A DNA stretch of 64,000 nucleotides from Lachnospiraceae bacterium (GTDB lineage Bacteria; Bacillota; Clostridia; Lachnospirales; Lachnospiraceae): the NCBI GenBank assembly GCA_014799465.1, contig JAAVHZ010000014.1, positions 62,001-126,000 on the forward strand. Direction: 5' to 3'. The position numbers were made by a program, and so were the translations under genes. Below the pieces are notes generated by a model. That model was not told the DNA's origin, did no database searches, and saw only the letters and a program-made list of their open reading frames with translations. This document shows positions 34,792-43,850 of the stretch, piece after piece (position 1 is the stretch's first letter; each line of letters begins with the position of its first letter).

Positions 34792-35205
34792 TTAATCTTT
34801 ATTATACAATTCATCTATCTGCCTGTATATCAAATCTCCCATCTGAACACCGATTAGTGCCAGCTCTACAGCAAGTCTTCCGATATTAGTCTCATCAGCC
34901 ATATGATCCATGCTCATAACAACATCTGTATCTTCTATGGTAAGCTTAACCCATCTGTAAATCTTATTGAGCTCATTAACTTTAAGAATAAGCCTCTCTG
35001 TAACACGTTCCACATGATAGATGTTATAAAACTTAATAGACATAGACTTGTTATCCTCTGCCACTACAAATAAAATCTTAAGGGTGACAGGTGCTTCCTT
35101 CATCTTCTGCATAATTATTATAGCTTCCTCATTATCACCTGCAACTGCATATTTAATACCCTGTTGGCTGAACGTCAATCCTAATGCATTTATTAATGAA
35201 TTCAT
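34792..35205 (-). CDS. YbjN-like domain protein
   Basis: A 137-residue protein with the YbjN/T3SS-chaperone-like pattern: alternating strands ending in LKILFVVAEDNKSMSIKFY, then helix VNELNKIYRWVKLTIED and MADETNIGRLAVELALIG. Proteins of this family are proposed sensory or chaperone-like factors without known catalysis. GGAGG precedes the ATG at 35205. It is last in the hydrogenase maturation operon, 80 bases after rnhA. Confidence 0.7.
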   Translation of the reverse strand: MNSLINALGLTFSQQGIKYAVAGDNEEAIIIMQKMKEAPVTLKILFVVAEDNKSMSIKFYNIYHVERVTERLILKVNELNKIYRWVKLTIEDTDVVMSMDHMADETNIGRLAVELALIGVQMGDLIYRQIDELYNKD

Positions 35206-35285
35206 CTTCTTCCTCCATGTTAATATTTAATACATTTATTCTAACATCTATCACATCATTAGTCAAATGCACATGGTTTTCTGCA

Positions 35286-35906
35286 TCAATTAAAAATTGC
35301 CTTCTTTGCCAGTTCATCTGCCTTATCATTATATAAATCACCGGAATGTCCCTTAACTTTTTTAAAATCTATCTTTATGCTGTCTTTGATACTGTCAAAA
35401 TATGCTTTATATGCCTGTGTTCCTTCTTTATTGGTCTTCCATACTCCGGTACACCATTTGGCTATTCCTTCATAATCATGATATATAACCAGCGTTTTGC
35501 AGCCATGCTCTATGGCATACCGCATGGCACACTCTGCTCCCTTTATCTCTCCTGCCACATTCCTCATTTCTGCAAGTTCCTTGTCTTCTACCTTTTGCGA
35601 AAAATGTATTTCCTCTCCATCGTGGAACATAACTACTCCATATGAAAATTCTTTTGTAGCATTATTATAACTTCCATCTACATACGCTATGGCATTATAT
35701 TCATCTGAAACAGGGACACCGTCTTTAATATCTACAGATATATTTTGACTGCTGCCGCCATCCACAAAAGCTGCTGCCTCTTCAAGTGAAGCAAAGCTTT
35801 TATATTCCGCACCCGAAAATCCATCCACCTGTGACTTACAGTCATTCCATGTCATATATATTCCGGGAACTTTTCCTTTTCTTACTGCATAATACTTTTT
35901 TGCCAC
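35286..35906 (-). CDS. rnhA: Ribonuclease H with viroplasmin N-terminal domain
   Basis: A 206-residue enzyme that cuts RNA in RNA-DNA hybrids. Residues 1-50 form the viroplasmin/HBD fold (YYAVRKGKVPGIYMTWNDC). The RNase H fold follows with the metal residues Asp in AYVDGSYN, Glu in AGEIKGAE, Asp in YHDYEGIAKW, and Asp in NDKADELAKKA, so the active site is complete. Its start is 12 bases after the hydG stop, so it is carried in the hydF operon; no direct functional link is known. Confidence 0.93.
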   Translation of the reverse strand: MAKKYYAVRKGKVPGIYMTWNDCKSQVDGFSGAEYKSFASLEEAAAFVDGGSSQNISVDIKDGVPVSDEYNAIAYVDGSYNNATKEFSYGVVMFHDGEEIHFSQKVEDKELAEMRNVAGEIKGAECAMRYAIEHGCKTLVIYHDYEGIAKWCTGVWKTNKEGTQAYKAYFDSIKDSIKIDFKKVKGHSGDLYNDKADELAKKAIFN

Positions 35907-35918
35907 ATCTGCCTCCCG

Positions 35919-37337
35919 CTAAAATCTGAAATCTCTTTGTCCATCATGTATATTATTAATGTATTCTGCTGCCTTTTCCCTGACTTTCTCATTAGGAATG
36001 GTTTTAAGCTCTTCTTCTATAAGCTTTTCACCTATAGCCTTAGTATCAGGAGATGCATAATCCTCCAGATACTCTTTTAATGTCATAAGTGCATTTGGAT
36101 GACAGCAGTTTACTATCTGCCTGCTCTTTAAAAGCTCCATAAATCTGTCTCCGGTACGTCCGGCACGATAGCACGCAGTACAAAAACTTGGTACATAACC
36201 TAAATCCATAAGCCAGTGTACCACTTCGTCAAGAGTTCTGGTATCACTTACATCAAACTGTGCGGAATTTTCTTCCTCAGGTTCTTCTTCTGCATATCCG
36301 CCTACACTGGTTCTTGAGCCTCCGCTTATCTGTGATATACCCAGATGCAGTACTCTCTCCCTACATTTCTGACTCTCTCTCGTCGATACAATCATTCCTG
36401 TATATGGTACTGCAATTCTTATGCAGGCAACAATCTTTGCAAATGTATCATCACTTATGCCATTATCAAATACATCCGGATCAATATCATCTGCCCTTCT
36501 TACACGAGGTACACTTATGGTATGAGGTCCTACTCCCTTATATGCCTCAAGATGTTCTGCATGCATTATGATTCCCGTAAAATCATATCTGTAATTATTA
36601 AGCCCGAATAATACCCCAAGACCTACATCATCTATTCCGCCATCCATTGCCCTGTCCATTGCTTCAGTATGGTATGCATAATCATGTTTTGGTCCTGTCG
36701 GATGCAATTTCTCATAAGATTCTTTGTTATATGTTTCCTGAAACAATATATATGTTCCTATACCGGCCTCTTTAAGCTTTGCATAATTCTCTACTGTAGT
36801 TGCCGCAATATTTACATTAACACGTCTGATGGCTCCGTTTTTATGCTTAATTCCATATATAGTTTTAATACATTCCAGAATATATTCTATAGGATTATTT
36901 ACCGGGTCTTCTCCTGCCTCCAGTGCAAGACGTTTATGACCCATATCCTGTAATGCAGTTACTTCCTTTACAATCTCTTCCTGTGTCAGTTTTTTACGTG
37001 CTATATGCTTATTTTTAGCATGATACGGACAATATTCACATCCATTAACACAATAGTTAGAAAGATATAAAGGAGCAAACATAACTATTCTGTTGCCATA
37101 AAATTCCTTTTTAATATCTTCCGCAAGCTTAAATATTTCCTGATTCTTATCCTCAAGTTCACAATCTAAAAGCACTATTGCTTCCTTATGGGATAAGCCT
37201 TTCATCTCCCTTGCTTTATTTAAGATTTCATCTATAACTTGTCTGTTATTCTTGTTATTCTCTGCATATTGAAGGCATTCTTTAATTTCCTCATCACTTA
37301 TGAATTCTTCTGCTTTTGGTGACATTACATTATACAT
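35919..37337 (-). CDS. hydG: [FeFe]-hydrogenase H-cluster maturase, radical SAM tyrosine lyase
   Basis: About 472 residues. It splits tyrosine to p-cresol, CO and cyanide and builds an Fe(CO)2CN unit for the H-cluster. The N-terminal radical SAM cysteines are in CVNGCEYCPYH (a CxxxCxxC pattern), and the auxiliary cluster at the C-terminus is formed by CTACYRAG and CCHPNA, the pattern that separates HydG from ThiH. The ATG at 37337 has GGAG 9 bases upstream. It lies after the TM1266-type gene. hydE is not in this window. Confidence 0.95.
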   Translation of the reverse strand: MYNVMSPKAEEFISDEEIKECLQYAENNKNNRQVIDEILNKAREMKGLSHKEAIVLLDCELEDKNQEIFKLAEDIKKEFYGNRIVMFAPLYLSNYCVNGCEYCPYHAKNKHIARKKLTQEEIVKEVTALQDMGHKRLALEAGEDPVNNPIEYILECIKTIYGIKHKNGAIRRVNVNIAATTVENYAKLKEAGIGTYILFQETYNKESYEKLHPTGPKHDYAYHTEAMDRAMDGGIDDVGLGVLFGLNNYRYDFTGIIMHAEHLEAYKGVGPHTISVPRVRRADDIDPDVFDNGISDDTFAKIVACIRIAVPYTGMIVSTRESQKCRERVLHLGISQISGGSRTSVGGYAEEEPEEENSAQFDVSDTRTLDEVVHWLMDLGYVPSFCTACYRAGRTGDRFMELLKSRQIVNCCHPNALMTLKEYLEDYASPDTKAIGEKLIEEELKTIPNEKVREKAAEYINNIHDGQRDFRF

Positions 37338-37365
37338 CTTATTTCTCTCCAATCTTTGTTCTATA

Positions 37366-37617
37366 TTATTCGGGTGTCTTTGAGTATGCCACCTTTGAGG
37401 TGACGCCTGCTATCTTTCCAAGCTTTCCCGAAAGATTATTAATCACGTCAGTAGGGGCATCTATCGCTACACTTATCAATGATACATTTCTCTTAGGGTA
37501 TGGTACTCCCATTCTTCCAATTATATACATACTGAACGTGTGAAGCAGTTCATTCAATGCTCCCACACTTTCCTCATTCTCAACCACTATGGCAACAACT
37601 GCCAGTCTTGTATCCAT
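37366..37617 (-). CDS. TM1266-family iron-only hydrogenase system regulator (putative)
   Basis: An 83-residue ferredoxin-like ACT/NikR-C fold protein (VVAIVVENEESVGALNELLH). The family is found almost only beside hydE, hydF or hydG and has been proposed to regulate the hydrogenase system, although no DNA-binding motif is visible. GGAG precedes the ATG at 37617, and the hydF stop lies 6 bases upstream. The gene order and spacing match relatives in other Clostridia. Confidence 0.88.
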   Translation of the reverse strand: MDTRLAVVAIVVENEESVGALNELLHTFSMYIIGRMGVPYPKRNVSLISVAIDAPTDVINNLSGKLGKIAGVTSKVAYSKTPE

Positions 37618-37623
37618 CCGTTA

Positions 37624-38838
37624 TCACTCCTGTTCCGGCAAAGTAATTTTATCAAGTATCCCATTTAACCATGCAATAGCCACTCCATAATTTGTCATAG
37701 GTACGCCCTGGCTTCTGGCATTCTCAATTCGTGACATAACATATTTTCTGTTAAACATACATGCACCACACTGTATTATCACATCATATTCCTTTAGATT
37801 TTTAGGAAAATCTGTTCCGCTTACTATATCTACCCTAAGTCCTTCACCAACTCTTTTCCTTAATAATTTCGGAATCTTCTCTCTTCCGATATCCTCATCC
37901 AAAGGTGCATGCGTACAGCATTCTGCTATAAGGACTTTTGAATCTTCGGTAAGTCCGGATAAGACATTGGCACTTTCTACATAATAATGTATATCGCCCT
38001 TATATGCAGCAAACAATGTGGAAAATGATGTAAGCAGACTTTCTTGCGGCTTCATCTCATATACCTTTTTATAAACCTGTGAGTCTGTAATAATAAGTTT
38101 TGGATGTTTTGTCATACTTTTAAGTGCTGCCTCAAGCTTATCTGTAGTTACACTCATAACAAGACATTTCTTATCAAGAAGTTCTCTTATAGTCTGCACC
38201 TGTGGTAATATAAGCCTGCCTTCAGGTGCCTGAATATCCTGCGGCATCACAAGAAGAACCAAATCTTCCTCTGACACAAGATTTCCCGTGATAAACCTCT
38301 TCTCCTTTGAAATGTGAACAGCCTCTACAAGTCTTTCCTTCAGTTCATCTATCCCGCTTCGTTTTGCTGCTGAAGTTAGTACAGGTTTAGTATTAAATTC
38401 TTTTTGTGCAAGTTCCAAAATATCTTCCACATTACTTATTTCATCTGATTTACTTATAACAGTAATGACCTGTGTGTTTATATTGTCAAAATATTTATAC
38501 CATTTCTTTTCCTCTTCCATATCCGTACCGCTTAAAAGAATTACTGCTATATCCGCCTGTGATGCTGCTTTTTTTGTAACCTCCACTCTCCTCTTTCCAA
38601 GCTCTCCACTATCGTCAAATCCTGCTGTATCTATAAGAACACACGGACCTATTCCATGTATCTCCATCGGCTTTTTTACGGGGTCAGTGGTGGTTCCCTG
38701 TATATCCGATACTATTGATATTTCCTGATTTGCCAATGCATTAATCAGTGCCGACTTACCGCTGTTCATTTTACCCATAAATACTATATGGGTACGGTTT
38801 GCCGACGGTGTCTGATTAAGTGATACTCCTTCCGTCAT
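37624..38838 (-). CDS. hydF: [FeFe]-hydrogenase H-cluster maturation GTPase
   Basis: A 404-residue scaffold protein. The GTPase domain has G1 GKMNSGKS (21-28), G3 DTAG, and a G4 equivalent around SKSD. The C-terminal cluster-binding domain has the cysteines CCTHAPLDED and CGACMF, which hold the 4Fe-4S cluster where the H-cluster precursor is assembled. It is the first gene of hydF-TM1266-hydG-rnhA-ybjN, with GAGGAA before the ATG at 38838 and a leader with a terminator upstream. Confidence 0.95.
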   Translation of the reverse strand: MTEGVSLNQTPSANRTHIVFMGKMNSGKSALINALANQEISIVSDIQGTTTDPVKKPMEIHGIGPCVLIDTAGFDDSGELGKRRVEVTKKAASQADIAVILLSGTDMEEEKKWYKYFDNINTQVITVISKSDEISNVEDILELAQKEFNTKPVLTSAAKRSGIDELKERLVEAVHISKEKRFITGNLVSEEDLVLLVMPQDIQAPEGRLILPQVQTIRELLDKKCLVMSVTTDKLEAALKSMTKHPKLIITDSQVYKKVYEMKPQESLLTSFSTLFAAYKGDIHYYVESANVLSGLTEDSKVLIAECCTHAPLDEDIGREKIPKLLRKRVGEGLRVDIVSGTDFPKNLKEYDVIIQCGACMFNRKYVMSRIENARSQGVPMTNYGVAIAWLNGILDKITLPEQE

Positions 38839-38861
38839 ATACCAACTTCCTCTCTAAAATC

Positions 38862-39030
38862 AAAAAGCCCGTATCTGAAATACAGACACAGGCATAATAC
38901 AATCATCTTTATTAATATTAAAACCATACTGTCTTCACTTTCAGAATACTCTTAAGCTCAGATAAAATATATTAATTATTTGTTTGCAGTAAGAATCCTC
39001 TCGCTGCTCACAAATCTCAATCTAATATGG
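38862..39030 (-). promoter_or_regulatory. Structured leader with terminator ahead of hydF
   Basis: Transcription from 39035-39064 would give a leader of about 190 bases. It ends in a hairpin (38867-38877 with 38883-38893; GCCTGTGTCTG against CAGATACGGGC) and a T5 run, just 25 bases before the hydF ribosome site. Upstream, GCAG and CTGC form another short hairpin. No known riboswitch core is recognised. Confidence 0.5.
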
Positions 39031-39034
39031 CATT

Positions 39035-39064
39035 ATTATAACACTTAATCATATTAATTTGCAA
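39035..39064 (-). promoter_or_regulatory. hydF operon promoter
   Basis: TTGCAA (39059-39064) and TATAAT (39035-39040) on the minus strand have 18-bp spacing, immediately after the stop of the S8 protease gene. Confidence 0.55.
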
Positions 39065-39067
39065 TAG

Positions 39068-40756
39068 TCATCTTAATATATCCAGTGCCGTATATACATC
39101 CACTTTTCCCCATCCCCATTGTCTGTCAGGATATGTAATATCCCTGCTCCTCTGTGCACCTCTGATTAGAAAATTTTTCATGTCTACAGAATTCATATCC
39201 GTCTGATTACCATTTATAATTCCCCATTGGAAAAGTTGTGCAGCTGCACCTGTAGTCAGTGCTGCCCCTACACTCGTACCTGTCCGCATCTGATATCCGC
39301 CATTTAATGATGGTCCATAGACATTTACGGATGGTGATACTATATCCGGTTTTATTGTTGTGCTTCGTGTAAATCCTCTGCCTGATTCAATAAAAAAACT
39401 ACCATTTAATGAATTGTATCCTCCTGTCACTACAGCTCTTGCCGCAGGAGATGGAGATGTTAATGTGACATTCGGCTCGGGGTTAAGAAAATATGTATTT
39501 TCACCCACAAAAGCAGTTATTGGAAGCCACATATGAAAAATACCTGTTATAAGATTTTCACCCAATACCTGTATTTTCCATATACCAGTGGTCGGATTTT
39601 CAAACCTCATGAAGATAAGCTGAGCACCCGAACGCTGCTCAACTATTCTGTAATCCACATATATTATAGTACTTTCAAATAAAAATGTCAGTACATCACT
39701 GCGTCCTATTCTGGCAGGTATTCTCGGCACTACCTCTCCGGTAGGGGATATAATGGCTATAGATAGTAAATCAGGTGCATTTCCCCACAATTCCAATACA
39801 AAACTTCTGTCTACACGGATTTCCACATTCTGCTCAACCGCCTCATTAGCAGTTCCCTGATAATGATGTCTTGCATTACCTTCATTTCCTGTCGGAACCA
39901 CTACACATCTTCCTGTGTTTCCGGACAGTTCATTAATAACCGTTTCAAGATATGAATCACCTGAATGTGCACCTTGATTTGTACCAACTCCAAGACATAT
40001 TACCAGTGGTCTGTTATTTTTTGATGCTAAAATCTCCAAATAACGTATTCCTGCCATAATATCATTTTCCTGATATGCTATCACATCACTGTCCACAAAA
40101 TAGTAATCCCTAAGATACTGTTTTGCCTGTTTAAGCTTTACGACTGCTATCATTGCCTCAGGAGCAGCACCAATAAAATCATTCTCCACATTTTCGCTTC
40201 CTGCTGCTACACCTGCAAGAAATGTACCATGCCCTGTCTCATCTCTGCTTCTTACTATATCAAACGGATTATCACCTGATAACGCCCTGTTTATATCCTC
40301 CGTTGTATATTCTGTTCCATAATTCAAATATTCCGGCACATTACCTGTTTCATCAGTCTGGTCCCATATAGAAATAATCCGGCTCTGCCCGCTGCTGTAA
40401 CGGAAAGCCGGATGTGTGAAATCTATTCCCGAATCTATAACACCTATAATTACACCCTGCCCTCTAAGGTTAAGCCCCGGAACATTCTGTAAACGTACTG
40501 AACCCGTAGCTTCCACCGCTTCTGTATCCATTTCACCATACAATTTGGGTACAGCCCTGTACGAATACTCCTGAACTCTGATAGGAAGTACATTCTCAAG
40601 TTTCTCATAAACTATTCCGTATCTGGTACCTACAACCTGTGGGCATGAATCTTTGTATCTTTGTAAAAATTCTCTCTGACTTGTATTATATTCTATAATG
40701 AAATCGGCATAATCCTCTGATGTAATATTATTTCTGCATTCATTAGAATCCGGCAT
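39068..40756 (-). CDS. Subtilisin-like S8 family peptidase (Csp-like)
   Basis: A 562-residue protease. The catalytic triad is complete: Asp108 in VIDSGID, His176 in GHGTFLAGV and Ser495 in GTSVGAALT. The N-terminal 90 residues and a large insert with a jelly-roll-like region (about 300-430) match the clostridial Csp/S8 peptidases of 550-600 residues. It has no signal peptide, so it is probably cytoplasmic or spore-associated. In Clostridium relatives Csp proteases act on the germination lytic enzyme, but many Lachnospiraceae have several such paralogues. A GAGGTG site precedes the ATG at 40756. Confidence 0.88.
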   Translation of the reverse strand: MPDSNECRNNITSEDYADFIIEYNTSQREFLQRYKDSCPQVVGTRYGIVYEKLENVLPIRVQEYSYRAVPKLYGEMDTEAVEATGSVRLQNVPGLNLRGQGVIIGVIDSGIDFTHPAFRYSSGQSRIISIWDQTDETGNVPEYLNYGTEYTTEDINRALSGDNPFDIVRSRDETGHGTFLAGVAAGSENVENDFIGAAPEAMIAVVKLKQAKQYLRDYYFVDSDVIAYQENDIMAGIRYLEILASKNNRPLVICLGVGTNQGAHSGDSYLETVINELSGNTGRCVVVPTGNEGNARHHYQGTANEAVEQNVEIRVDRSFVLELWGNAPDLLSIAIISPTGEVVPRIPARIGRSDVLTFLFESTIIYVDYRIVEQRSGAQLIFMRFENPTTGIWKIQVLGENLITGIFHMWLPITAFVGENTYFLNPEPNVTLTSPSPAARAVVTGGYNSLNGSFFIESGRGFTRSTTIKPDIVSPSVNVYGPSLNGGYQMRTGTSVGAALTTGAAAQLFQWGIINGNQTDMNSVDMKNFLIRGAQRSRDITYPDRQWGWGKVDVYTALDILR

Positions 40757-40813
40757 GTATTCACCTCAACATCTAATTATAAGCATTATATGCCATATAA
40801 ATACATTTCAATC

Positions 40814-42241
40814 CTATTTATTTTCTTCTATTACCGGAGTTCCTCTCATTTCAATAACAGGTCCGCCTGTATTTTCAATATATTCTCTGGTAATTGTAAC
40901 TTTGCCTATATTATCATCCTTTGGAATTTCATACATAATATCCAGCATAAAATCTTCAATTATAGCTCTTAGTGCTCTGGCTCCGGTCTTTTTCTCCATT
41001 GCCTTTTCTGCTATTGCTCTTAAAGAGTCTTCATTAAACGTAAGTTGAACCTCATCCATTTCCAATAATTTCTGATACTGTTTTAATATGGCATTTCTTG
41101 GTTCCGACAATACTTTTACCATCATGTCCGTTGTAAGTCCATCCATCGTAAATAATATAGGAAGACGTCCCAGAAATTCAGGAATCATTCCAAAATTCTT
41201 CAAATCTTCAATAGTAACCTGCTTTATAAGGTCATTTACATTATCATACTTATCCTTTAAATCTGCCATAAATCCTATTGCAGACTGTTTATTTAATCTT
41301 TGCTTAATTATATCTTCAAGGTCAGGGAACGCACCACCGCAGATAAACAGTATATTTCTTGTATTAACGGTAGTCAATGGTACCATGGCATTCTTACTAT
41401 TGGCTCCTACCGGCACTTCAACCTCACTGCCCTCCAATAATTTCAGCAATCCCTGCTGAACACTTTCTCCGCTTACATCTCTACTGTTAGTGTTCCTTTT
41501 CTTTGCAAGTTTGTCAATTTCATCAATAAACACAATTCCTGTTTCTGCCCTATCCACATCATTATCTGCTGCTGCCAGCAATTTAGATATAACACTTTCT
41601 ATATCGTCACCTATATATCCTGCCTCTGTAAGTGAAGTAGCATCAGCTATGGCAAGGGGCACATCCAGAAGTTTTGCCAGTGTTCTTACCAGATATGTCT
41701 TTCCGCATCCGGTAGGTCCTATCATAAGCATATTTGACTTTTCTATCTCTATGTCATTTACCGAATTGGCAGCCACTCTCTTATAATGGTTGTACACCGC
41801 CACTGAAATCACCTTTTTTGCGTATTCCTGACCTACCACATATTCGTCAAGACTTGCTTTTATCTTATGTGGTGCAGGCATCTTATTGATATCTAATACA
41901 GGCTTTTCATTTTCTTTTGGTTTCTTCTTCTTTATCTTCTGACGCTTTGGCACACTTCCCTGAATATCAGCCAGATTAACAAAGCCAATATTCGGTATCT
42001 TAGACAGTTTTTCCATATCAATATTACCCTTTTCATCAGTAATATTTCCTTGACCTAAATTTATACCGCTTCCGTCTATCATATCAAATGTTCTCTGCAG
42101 ACAATCGGGACATATATTTATATTTCCCGGCATACTCACCTGTTTACCGGTTTTACTCTCCGGTCTTCTGCATACATAACATATCTTTTCATATTCATCC
42201 TGTTCGTCCTGTGTATCTATAACATCTCTTTCATCTGACAT
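40814..42241 (-). CDS. clpX: ClpX-like AAA+ unfoldase, paralogue
   Basis: A 475-residue AAA+ protein. The N-terminal zinc-binding Cys4 set is Cys21, Cys24, Cys44 and Cys47, Walker A is GPTGCGKT (175-182), Walker B is IVFIDEIDKL, the pore loop reads GYIG (GYVG in standard ClpX), and the ClpP-docking loop keeps IGF. Compared with standard ClpX it has a longer linker between zinc finger and AAA core (about 50-115). It is not next to clpP or tig here, so it may be a second copy. Its stop lies 57 bases upstream of the S8 protease start. Confidence 0.88.
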   Translation of the reverse strand: MSDERDVIDTQDEQDEYEKICYVCRRPESKTGKQVSMPGNINICPDCLQRTFDMIDGSGINLGQGNITDEKGNIDMEKLSKIPNIGFVNLADIQGSVPKRQKIKKKKPKENEKPVLDINKMPAPHKIKASLDEYVVGQEYAKKVISVAVYNHYKRVAANSVNDIEIEKSNMLMIGPTGCGKTYLVRTLAKLLDVPLAIADATSLTEAGYIGDDIESVISKLLAAADNDVDRAETGIVFIDEIDKLAKKRNTNSRDVSGESVQQGLLKLLEGSEVEVPVGANSKNAMVPLTTVNTRNILFICGGAFPDLEDIIKQRLNKQSAIGFMADLKDKYDNVNDLIKQVTIEDLKNFGMIPEFLGRLPILFTMDGLTTDMMVKVLSEPRNAILKQYQKLLEMDEVQLTFNEDSLRAIAEKAMEKKTGARALRAIIEDFMLDIMYEIPKDDNIGKVTITREYIENTGGPVIEMRGTPVIEENK

Positions 42242-42251
42242 ATCTAATCAA

Positions 42252-43481
42252 CTATCCCTTTCTATAAACATATACCGGCAGTCCGTCTATTATAATCTGC
42301 TCATTTTCTCCTGCAATTAACGGCTTTGCGTATTCAACAAATTCCTTAAGTACATCTGTACCGTTGTCACTAATCCATTCTCTCGGAACTACCTTTTCCT
42401 GATTGCATACCTGTCCGCAATCTACAAGTCTGCATCCAACACTATAATTTTCTCCGGGTATTCTTTCAAATGATACCATACAGCCTGTCTCTCCTGCAAG
42501 AAGTGACTTCACGCCATATTTTCCTGCCATCACAGCTTCATCCACATCTGTCTTTGATGCAAGTGCTGCCTTACATCTCTGGTTTACATTTAATTCTATG
42601 GAACGCACTTTAACACTCAGATGTTCCTTTATTACATTTTCCAGATATTTTCCGCATCCCGTAAGCATCTTATGACCAAATGTGTCTACACCTGCACACC
42701 CTGAATACTCACATATAAATGTTCCATCTTTATCCTTTATTCCCTCTGACACACATACTACAATATTAGTCTTTGTCTCAAGCAGTTCTGATATTTTATT
42801 TATAAATGCTTCCACATCAAATGCCACCTCCGGCAGATATATAAGATATGGATTGTCACCTTCATATTTTCTTGCCAGTATGCTTGAAGCAGTTATCCAG
42901 CCTGCATGTCTTCCCATAAGTTCTACTATAGTCACTGACTGCATATCATATACAGATGCATCCATTACTATATCTCTGACGGTTGTTGCCACATACTTTG
43001 CCGCACTTCCAAATCCCGGCGAATGGTCTGTAAGAACCAAATCGTTATCAATGGTCTTTGGAACACCTATAATCTTTACCGGACTGTTTGTCCTATTTGC
43101 ATATATAGACAGCTTACTGACTGTATCCATGGAATCATTACCGCCAATATATATGAAATATCTTATATTCATCTTGGAAAATTTTTCAAATATCTGTCTG
43201 TACATAGAGTCTTCCATTGAATCAGGAAGTTTATACCTGCATGAGCCAAGGTAAGAAGAAGGTGTTGACTTTAACAGCTCTATCTCTTCTTTTGTCATTT
43301 CTTTTTCGATATCCATAAAGTTTCCGTTTATAAATCCTTCTATACCATTAATCATACCATATATTTTGTCAATCTTGTCTCTTGCAGATATGGCCTCCTG
43401 TATCACACCATACAGGCTGGCATTTATAACTGTTGTCGGACCTCCGCTTTGTCCTACTACTATATTATATTTCTCTTCCAT
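42252..43481 (-). CDS. 6-phosphofructokinase, probably PPi-dependent
   Basis: A 409-residue PfkA-superfamily enzyme. The active-site loop reads GGNDS (113-117) rather than the ATP-type GGDGS, and PKTIDND (141-147) carries the Lys typical of pyrophosphate users, so phosphoryl transfer from PPi is likely. ELMGRHAGW and the SEGIKDKDG segment fit. PPi-type enzymes act in glycolysis in many anaerobes. Its stop overlaps none, and ClpX starts 10 bases downstream, so the two may be co-transcribed. Confidence 0.88.
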   Translation of the reverse strand: MEEKYNIVVGQSGGPTTVINASLYGVIQEAISARDKIDKIYGMINGIEGFINGNFMDIEKEMTKEEIELLKSTPSSYLGSCRYKLPDSMEDSMYRQIFEKFSKMNIRYFIYIGGNDSMDTVSKLSIYANRTNSPVKIIGVPKTIDNDLVLTDHSPGFGSAAKYVATTVRDIVMDASVYDMQSVTIVELMGRHAGWITASSILARKYEGDNPYLIYLPEVAFDVEAFINKISELLETKTNIVVCVSEGIKDKDGTFICEYSGCAGVDTFGHKMLTGCGKYLENVIKEHLSVKVRSIELNVNQRCKAALASKTDVDEAVMAGKYGVKSLLAGETGCMVSFERIPGENYSVGCRLVDCGQVCNQEKVVPREWISDNGTDVLKEFVEYAKPLIAGENEQIIIDGLPVYVYRKG

Positions 43482-43542
43482 ATACCCTATCCTTTCCGAA
43501 TGTGTATTTGTAACAATAATACTTTATTTTAGCCAAAAAAAC

Positions 43543-43762
43543 AATGCCCATTTTGCAGTTATGTTCCTGCTGAGAAAGTGGGGAAGTTATTTGTGTTCTG
43601 CTTGGAATGGGTGTGAAGGGGGACGCTACCGGGGGATATTCGGCATCCGTGCCTCAAATCCCCCTTTGTCTGACCTCCTGTCAGACAATAGCTGGGTATT
43701 TAGCAGAACACTTATAACTTCTCCCACTTTCTCAGCACGTCACTAACTGCAAAATGGGCATT
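43543..43762. repeat. 220-bp imperfect palindrome
   Basis: Perfect 19-base ends (43543-43561 with 43744-43762), then a second matching block of about 34 bases (43570-43603 with 43702-43735), and inner hairpins GTCTGAC/GTCAGAC and GGGGGAT/ATCCCCC. The centre is G+C-rich against an AT-rich surround. No frame of useful length is present. It lies between the terminator of htrA and the pfk start, with nothing else seen in 43482-43850. Confidence 0.8.
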
Positions 43763-43790
43763 TGGTGTTGTGGTGGCTTGAGTATTAAGT

Positions 43791-43835
43791 AAAAAGAGGG
43801 ATGCTTCTATTCGTGATAAGAAGCATCCCTTTTTT
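43791..43835 (-). terminator. Intrinsic terminator after htrA
   Basis: AGGGATGCTTCT (43797-43808) pairs with AGAAGCATCCCT (43819-43830), a 12-bp stem with a T-run (A-run forward, 43791-43795), 16 bases after the htrA stop. Confidence 0.85.
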
Positions 43836-43850
43836 ACATTTTATTATATT

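Noticed and set aside
38862-39030. T-box or known metabolite riboswitch ahead of hydF
   Set aside because: No GGTGGTACCGCG core and no recognisable SAM, TPP, FMN, cobalamin or c-di-GMP consensus, so it is left as an unassigned leader.
43366-43746. 126-codon plus-strand frame across the 220-bp palindrome
   Set aside because: It overlaps the pfk gene antisense and runs into the palindrome; composition is not protein-like.
43543-43762. Simple transcription terminator
   Set aside because: It is far larger than an intrinsic terminator, lacks a T-run at its ends, and a normal terminator for htrA is already present at 43791-43835.
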